This document shows positions 58,595 through 64,000 of a DNA stretch of 64,000 bases, one piece after another. The DNA comes from Oreohelix idahoensis (taxonomy: Eukaryota; Mollusca; Gastropoda; Stylommatophora; Oreohelicidae), in assembly GCA_024509875.1 (NCBI GenBank), contig JAMPIV010009902.1, positions 427,501-491,500 of the forward strand, read 5' to 3'. Below the pieces are notes generated by a model, which worked only from the letters and a program-made list of their open reading frames with translations, was not told where the DNA came from and searched no databases. The stretch's first letter is position 1, and each line of letters begins with the position of its first letter. A program made the translations under genes and the position numbers.

Positions 58595-60805
58595 ATGGAG
58601 GAGATCTTTAAGATCTTGAGGGCCAAGCACATCCACACAAGCTCCTACCATCCAGCCGGAAATGGGCTCGTGGAACGCTTTAACGGCAGCCTCACCATGA
58701 TGTTACGTAAGCTGGGACAAGAGAAACCTGAAGATTGGGACCTTTTCATTCCTGCAGCCTTATTCGCCTACAGGGAAGTTCCCCAGGCCTCTACAGGTTT
58801 ACCACCAGCTACTCTTTTATTCGGCAGACCTATTAAGGGGCCGCTAGAAGCCTTACTCCGGTCATTGACAGACCAGAAGGCCGACGAGACAGTCGTCTCA
58901 GCCAGCAAGTATGTATCGGAACTTAAGGAAAGGTTACAACTAGGATGGGATCTAACAACAACCAACTTTAAGAAGGCACGCGCAAAACACGCTAAACGGT
59001 ACAATAAAGCGGCTAAAGAGAGAGAACTCCAACCAGGGGAGAAGGTTTTGTTGCTATTTCCAACCGGAAGCAACAAACTGCGCATCGGATGGCAAGGGCC
59101 GTTTACCGTCCTGAAAAAGATCTCAAGGACGAACTACAAGATCTCTATTAAAGGAAAGGAGAAGGTCTACCATGTAAATCTGCTAAAGAAATACTTGGAA
59201 AGACCGGTGTCGTCCTCCGAACATCTCATGGAGGTCGCCATAGCAACAGAAGATGAGGAAGATGACGATAGTTGCATGGAATATCCATTGCAACAAACGG
59301 AATCTTTCCAAGATGTGAAATGTGGTGACAATCTCTCTGAAGCACAACAGACAGAAACGAGGGCACTACTGAAACAGTACACAGCAGATTTGACGGATGT
59401 ACCTGGTCGAACTCATCTCGTAGAGTTTGATATGAAACTGACAAATGAGACACCTGTTCGGACCAGAGTATACCCCAACTCGTATGCTAAAGCTGATACG
59501 TTACGCGGAGAAATAGACAAGCTACGTCAAGCAGGAATTATCAGTGAGTCTACCTCTCCTTACAGTTCCAGTGTGGTGCTGTTACAGAAGCCCAATAAGG
59601 AAGTTCGGCTGTGCATAGATTACCGTTTACTTAACACTGTAACGGAATTCCAGCCGGAACCTCTCCAGAGCGCTTCTGAGCTGTTCACCAAGCTTAGCAG
59701 GGCAAGAATTTTCTCAAAGAGTGACCTGAGTAAAGGTTACTACCAAATACCAGTCAAGGAGGAAATTAAGCCCCTGTTAGCTTTCAGCACCAGTGAAGGA
59801 CACTATACCTTCAACGTGATGCCGTTCGGATTGCATAACGCACCGGGAATCTTTACCAGAATGATGAGAAAGCTTTTAGAACCCTTGCAAAGTCCGCATA
59901 TCCATAATTTCATGGATGACATATTAATTGCATCGGAAACCTATGACGAACATATTGCTACGGTTGCTATGCTCCTCAGGAGACTACAGGAAACTGGTCT
60001 CACAGCCAGACCTAGCAAATGTCTTATCGGATTTGAAAAGCTTGACTTCCTGGGGCATACCATTTCTCAAGGCTGCATGTGGCCAGTTGCCAAGAACATT
60101 GAGAACATAGTTGCAGCAAAGAGGCCCCGAATGAAGAAAGACACACGTTCATTTCTATCACTGTGTGTATACTACCAGAAATTTATTAATGATTTTAACG
60201 GGCTAACGGCACCCCTTACTAACCTTACCAAAAAGGGGCGGCCGGAAACAGTTATTTGGGATGCTAAGTGCGAACACGCTTACAGCACTCTCAAACGACA
60301 GCTGTCCGAATACCCAATTTTACGGCTACCTGACCTTAAGAAACCTTTTATATTGCGGGTCGACGCATCGGTTCAAGGCATCGGGTCAACTCTGCTACAA
60401 GCAGATGACAATGATCCGAACCTGTTATTCCCAGTCGCTTATAGCAGCCGAAAATTGAACACAGCAGAACAGAACTATTCCACAGTTGAGAGAGAATGTC
60501 TAGCCCTCGTGAGTCGTATCAGGAAACATCACGAATACCTTTACGGAGTTTCATTTACAGTGCAGACGGACCATGCCCCACTAGCTTTTCTGGGAGCGAA
60601 TAAGGAATTCAACGCTAGGATTATGCGGTGGGAGTTGCTCCTAAGTGTATATGCTTTCAAAGTAGAATACATACCAGGAAAACAAAACGTGGGAGCAGAC
60701 TTTATGAGTAGAAACTGGAGCAGTGAGGAAGAAAGAGAAAGTGAAGATAGCAATCACTCGCAAGATACGGATAACAGCAGCGCTATTTTCATAGAGGAGA
60801 CATAA
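58595..60805 (+). CDS. pol: Gmr1-like integrase C-terminus, reverse transcriptase and RNase H (736 codons open)
   Basis: Longest open frame of the window. Residues ~1-60: SSYHPAGNGLVERFNG with the third catalytic residue (Glu) of integrase. About 150-205: QPGEKVLLLFPTGSNKLRIG and WQGPFTVLKKI, a GPF/Y-like tail. About 285-510: RT, with KLRQAGIISESTSPYSS, CIDYRLLN, FSKSDLSKGYYQI, FGLHNAPGIFTRMM and the catalytic FMDD at residues ~439-442. About 585-715: RNase H, with RVDAS, VERE and QTDH. A terminal acidic tail follows. Integrase lies upstream of RT, the reverse of standard Ty3/gypsy. In the element this is the end of a longer polyprotein, so the apparent start is only where the frame reopens after the integrase stop. 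Confidence 0.92.
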   Translation: MEEIFKILRAKHIHTSSYHPAGNGLVERFNGSLTMMLRKLGQEKPEDWDLFIPAALFAYREVPQASTGLPPATLLFGRPIKGPLEALLRSLTDQKADETVVSASKYVSELKERLQLGWDLTTTNFKKARAKHAKRYNKAAKERELQPGEKVLLLFPTGSNKLRIGWQGPFTVLKKISRTNYKISIKGKEKVYHVNLLKKYLERPVSSSEHLMEVAIATEDEEDDDSCMEYPLQQTESFQDVKCGDNLSEAQQTETRALLKQYTADLTDVPGRTHLVEFDMKLTNETPVRTRVYPNSYAKADTLRGEIDKLRQAGIISESTSPYSSSVVLLQKPNKEVRLCIDYRLLNTVTEFQPEPLQSASELFTKLSRARIFSKSDLSKGYYQIPVKEEIKPLLAFSTSEGHYTFNVMPFGLHNAPGIFTRMMRKLLEPLQSPHIHNFMDDILIASETYDEHIATVAMLLRRLQETGLTARPSKCLIGFEKLDFLGHTISQGCMWPVAKNIENIVAAKRPRMKKDTRSFLSLCVYYQKFINDFNGLTAPLTNLTKKGRPETVIWDAKCEHAYSTLKRQLSEYPILRLPDLKKPFILRVDASVQGIGSTLLQADDNDPNLLFPVAYSSRKLNTAEQNYSTVERECLALVSRIRKHHEYLYGVSFTVQTDHAPLAFLGANKEFNARIMRWELLLSVYAFKVEYIPGKQNVGADFMSRNWSSEEERESEDSNHSQDTDNSSAIFIEET

Positions 60806-61566
60806 AGGGTTTCATGTTGATATGAGTAAATATCATATCATGTTTCGTATTCGATCACTTCCTGATATATATTGTTTACACACGGTATCCCGTGGTTGCA
60901 GGAAGTGACGTCTTGACTCCTGCTTTGAATTGACAGCAGACGTGAGTTTCGATTTGGGACAAGCTAGCGTCTCTAGCCGGCAGTCTGCTTGTGTCGTTTG
61001 ACCAGTATGCAAGGAATGTGTCCAGTAGGACCTGCTTTTAAAATGTGTTAATTGCCTTTGGGCATATTTATATTTCACCTGCAAGATCGATTACTATCAC
61101 TGCCTTATGCTTTCATCTAACAGTATAATGTCAGATTAGTCTTAGCAGTGTGTATGGAATTCTTGGGCACGTAAGTTGACTGTACCATTAAAATGGAGAG
61201 TATCACAATCAAGGACAGTAGAGACATGTGCTAGTAAAAGCTACGATGTCATATCATACTCAAATGGAGTAATGTGCTAATAAATATTTGTGATTCGTGC
61301 CAAGAAGTTAAGCCTTGTTGATGAGTACCTGAGGTGCGGGCCAGGGAGATTGTGTGTGACTGGCCAAACTTAAATACATATGCTATAATCCCTCAAACGG
61401 GATATGCAAGGGGAACCCTGGAGGGTACTCAGCAGGCCACAGTAATACGGAGTGTCAAGCCTGAAGTCTAATGCACTCTTACCACAGGACGTCGGGAGGA
61501 CGGTTCCTGAAATAATAAACATTCTTAAAATTTACCCGCACCACATGTCTTCAAGCCCGGACGAAA
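60806..61566. other. Region between pol and the 3' LTR
   Basis: About 760 non-coding bases. No env-like frame and no obvious polypurine tract immediately before 61567 (the last bases are GCCCGGACGAAA). Confidence 0.65.
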
Positions 61567-61697
61567 TGTCACAGATGGAAAAAGTGCAGCAGTGATCATC
61601 CACTGTTGCCCCTCCCAATCTAGTTTATTTTTTTGCTATAGGAACGAAGGATTCACAGGTGCAATTAACACGTGAGCCGTTTGGCAATTAAGCACGG

Positions 61698-61749
<52 letters not shown>

Positions 61750-63626
61750 GAGCATGGCATAATAGATTCTTTGATCAGAGCGCTGTTAAGTCTGAGACGG
61801 ACCTTGGATCGTAAAACTTTCAGGGGAATTAATTGCGTAACTGATACTCGGCAAGGTGGACATGATGAAAGTCAAGCCAGAGAGGTTGTTGGCGGCAGAG
61901 GTGGTAAAATTACCTTCGATTCAAGAATCGAACTGCAAATGGGCTCGGGTCTGGCAGTAGGTGTGACTTTCGCATTAAAGAGCGATAGAACGGAATTTAC
62001 TGATATATACCAGGTCTCTCCGATAGCCATGATCAGTTGTTCAGAAATCTATCTGAAATTCATTAGCTCGATATCTTAGATTTCTCGTACAGAGTGAAAA
62101 TTATTAGATTTTCGTGGAGTGTTTCATTTTTCTAATTGCGGTAATTCATATACTAGCATTTAAGTGATTTAGTGTGTTTAAAAGTTTCATTATATTTCAC
62201 TGAGATTTGCTGTGCTAATTAAATAACTTATAGCGAAATCTTTTTCAGCCGTAAAGTAAATTTAATTAATCGCTATTTCCCAGTAAGAGATGTTTTAAAT
62301 TGACTAGTACATACATTGAATAACTGTCTACTGATGGTATATATTATTTACTTCTATCCATTTTATGTAATTTTATAAACGACTAGTGTTCATATTACGC
62401 GTTAAAAAAAGATAGGATAAGCTAGACACGTGTGTTTTAAATCTAATTTATAACGGAATGGTGAAGAGGTCCTTTTTTAACACGTGTTAGATATGATATT
62501 GATAATTTGATTAAATGTTTATATTTTCTTTCCTAAAATCTAGGCTGATCAACCTGAGTACTAGCGGGTTTTTTTTAATGGCCATATGAACTTATGATCA
62601 TACGAACTTATAATATTATAAGCATCCAGGGATATTTAATATTGATGAGCTTCTTGATGTGACATGTGTGGTCCAATTTTCCTCATTTTCATGAGAGAAG
62701 CCAGAATAGAACCATTAAATTATAATATTAACTGGACCAGAACTATTACCAGATTTACTTATATCAATCTCATCAGCCAGGTGTGGCGAAATATATTGTC
62801 AGCAACATTTGTGTAACTTAACCCAGCGTCTCAGCCACCTGAGGCTAAACAACATAGGAACTATATATATGTTCTATTCATCCTACGTCGGCGATCACCA
62901 CGCATGAACCTTACTCCAACCAACTGAAGGCATAGATAACTTATTGTATCCAGGACAAATTAAATCACCGACTCTAGCGACTCCCGTGAAATTTGCAGTC
63001 AGCAACTACGGCGAGTCTGGGGCTGGATTTGGCAAAACTTAAATTTGACACTAAATAGTATTATTACTTATTAGTGTATTTCCTTGGAATGCCTGCGACA
63101 ACTACTGGGGTAAGCAAAAGCATGAAAGTGGCCACTGAATGGGTGTGAATTGAATGAACGGAGAAAGAAACTTATGTCTTTTGTTAACATCATATACTTA
63201 TGTGGTTTCTTCTTTCTTTTTTATCTCACTAATCTGAGTAGTCACGGGATAGATTACATTAGGAACCTATTCTTTTCCCATACTGACTATTTAATAACCT
63301 AATGTTAACTTTTGATCTTTTTGAGTTAATTAACCTTGGTTGGGATCGTCTTTTCTTTTCCTTTACCAGAGGGGGAGAACCTATTTGATTAATTTCTTCT
63401 TTTTGCAATTTTGTCTGTAAACCATGATCTAGTCATGTGTATGCTTATTGTTGTGATCTTCTATTGATAATAAACTTTATTAAACCTTTAGTTATCGTGT
63501 CGGTCAACCACTATCCATTATATGTTATTCATAGTTTGTTTTTTGTATTTTCACAGAATTCGTGCATTTGAGTGTAGTGTACTTGTCCAGAAAGTGCATG
63601 ATTTAAATGTCGTCCAGATAGGCTGG
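61567..63626 (+). repeat. 3' LTR of the younger Gmr1-like element
   Basis: Starts TGTCACAGATGG like the 5' LTR and follows it closely to CCAGATAGGCTGG at 63626. A (GA)n run at 61703-61747 is expanded here. AATAAA at 63469-63474 is a candidate polyadenylation signal; the 5' copy reads TGTAAA there. It lacks the SINE and MITE of the 5' LTR, and ends about 150 bases short of the inferred LTR terminus. Confidence 0.88.
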
Positions 63627-64000
63627 AGATATTGTGGTAAAGTGGGATGTTATAAATATTTATAGGGGACTTAGTGTACTGACTGAGATCAGCTGTGAGG
63701 TATCTGTATCTAATAAGTGTGGTGTATTACAGATGACCTTACTTGCTACCACATTTATACCTCAGTCAGAATTATTCTGGAATATTGTGATGACTACGTT
63801 AAATGTCTAGGGTTATGAAAATGATGAAGTGTAAGTCACAACAACAACAGACAGATAAACAATTTAATTTATTCCACAACACTTACAACACTGTGACACT
63901 CACACACATATAACACTCTATAAGACTATCTTAAATGAGTCAAGTGTTTAAGTTTAAAAATATATGTATTAATTCTTTCAATAATGGGTATCCTGATTCA
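63627..64000. other. Unassigned right flank
   Basis: No similarity to the sequence left of the 5' LTR or to LINE D was seen, so the right junction of the Gmr1-like element is not resolved. Confidence 0.4.

Overview
This is eukaryotic, intron-free, transposon-dominated DNA. The A+T-rich background, long (AT)n tracts, GA/CT and tetranucleotide repeats, tRNA-derived SINEs and the mix of LINE lineages suggest a marine or freshwater invertebrate, most likely a mollusc or other lophotrochozoan. That placement is inference from repeat style, because no host protein-coding gene could be recognised. There is no rRNA, no CRISPR array and no operon. Every long reading frame I could assign belongs to a retroelement or is a low-complexity artefact.

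Layout. 1-9.4 kb: an unassigned start, three copies of an RTE-like LINE (LINE A; the longest at 2991-5163), a long (AT)n tract, a 38-bp minisatellite and a 27-bp minisatellite split by a tRNA-derived SINE. 9.7-11.7 kb: a segment bounded by ~190-bp inverted repeats, with SINE-1 copies inside, two of them head to head. 12.0-15.6 kb: an RTE-like LINE (LINE B, minus strand) with a 13-bp target duplication, inserted in the 3' end of an older I-like LINE. 15.7-16.8 kb: one arm of a 1.1-kb inverted repeat whose partner is at 45-46 kb. 17.8-23.2 kb: a 4,982-bp I-clade-like LINE (LINE C) with RNase H and an 11-bp target duplication, splitting another RTE-like LINE. 23.2-29.9 kb: SINEs, LINE scraps and an (AT)n tract. 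29.95-42.3 kb: a very degraded LTR retrotransposon. 42.3-47.1 kb: LINE scraps, SINEs, a 74-bp satellite and a hAT-type MITE. 47.4-52.7 kb: an RLE-type LINE (LINE D, minus strand) interrupted by a 1,584-bp solo LTR, which itself carries a minisatellite and a small LINE-derived element. 52.75-63.6 kb: a younger LTR retrotransposon of the same family as the degraded one.

The most notable system is this LTR retrotransposon pair. Pol is ordered protease - integrase - reverse transcriptase - RNase H, so integrase precedes RT. That is the reverse of ordinary Ty3/gypsy order and is the hallmark of the Gmr1 group. Its gag has a SCAN-like capsid segment, and SCAN domains are thought to descend from Gmr1-like gag. 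The younger copy keeps a 736-residue open frame (integrase C-terminus, RT, RNase H) but has an in-frame stop in gag, a lost base in the protease catalytic codon and a stop in integrase. Its 5' LTR acquired a SINE and a pogo/Tigger-like MITE that the 3' LTR lacks.

The window is also a readable stack of nested insertions. Target-site duplications and resumed reading frames let the order of events be read directly, and several LINE-derived parts recur in new combinations: a 5'-UTR block shared by LINE B and LINE C, and a 217-bp element made from both ends of a LINE B relative.
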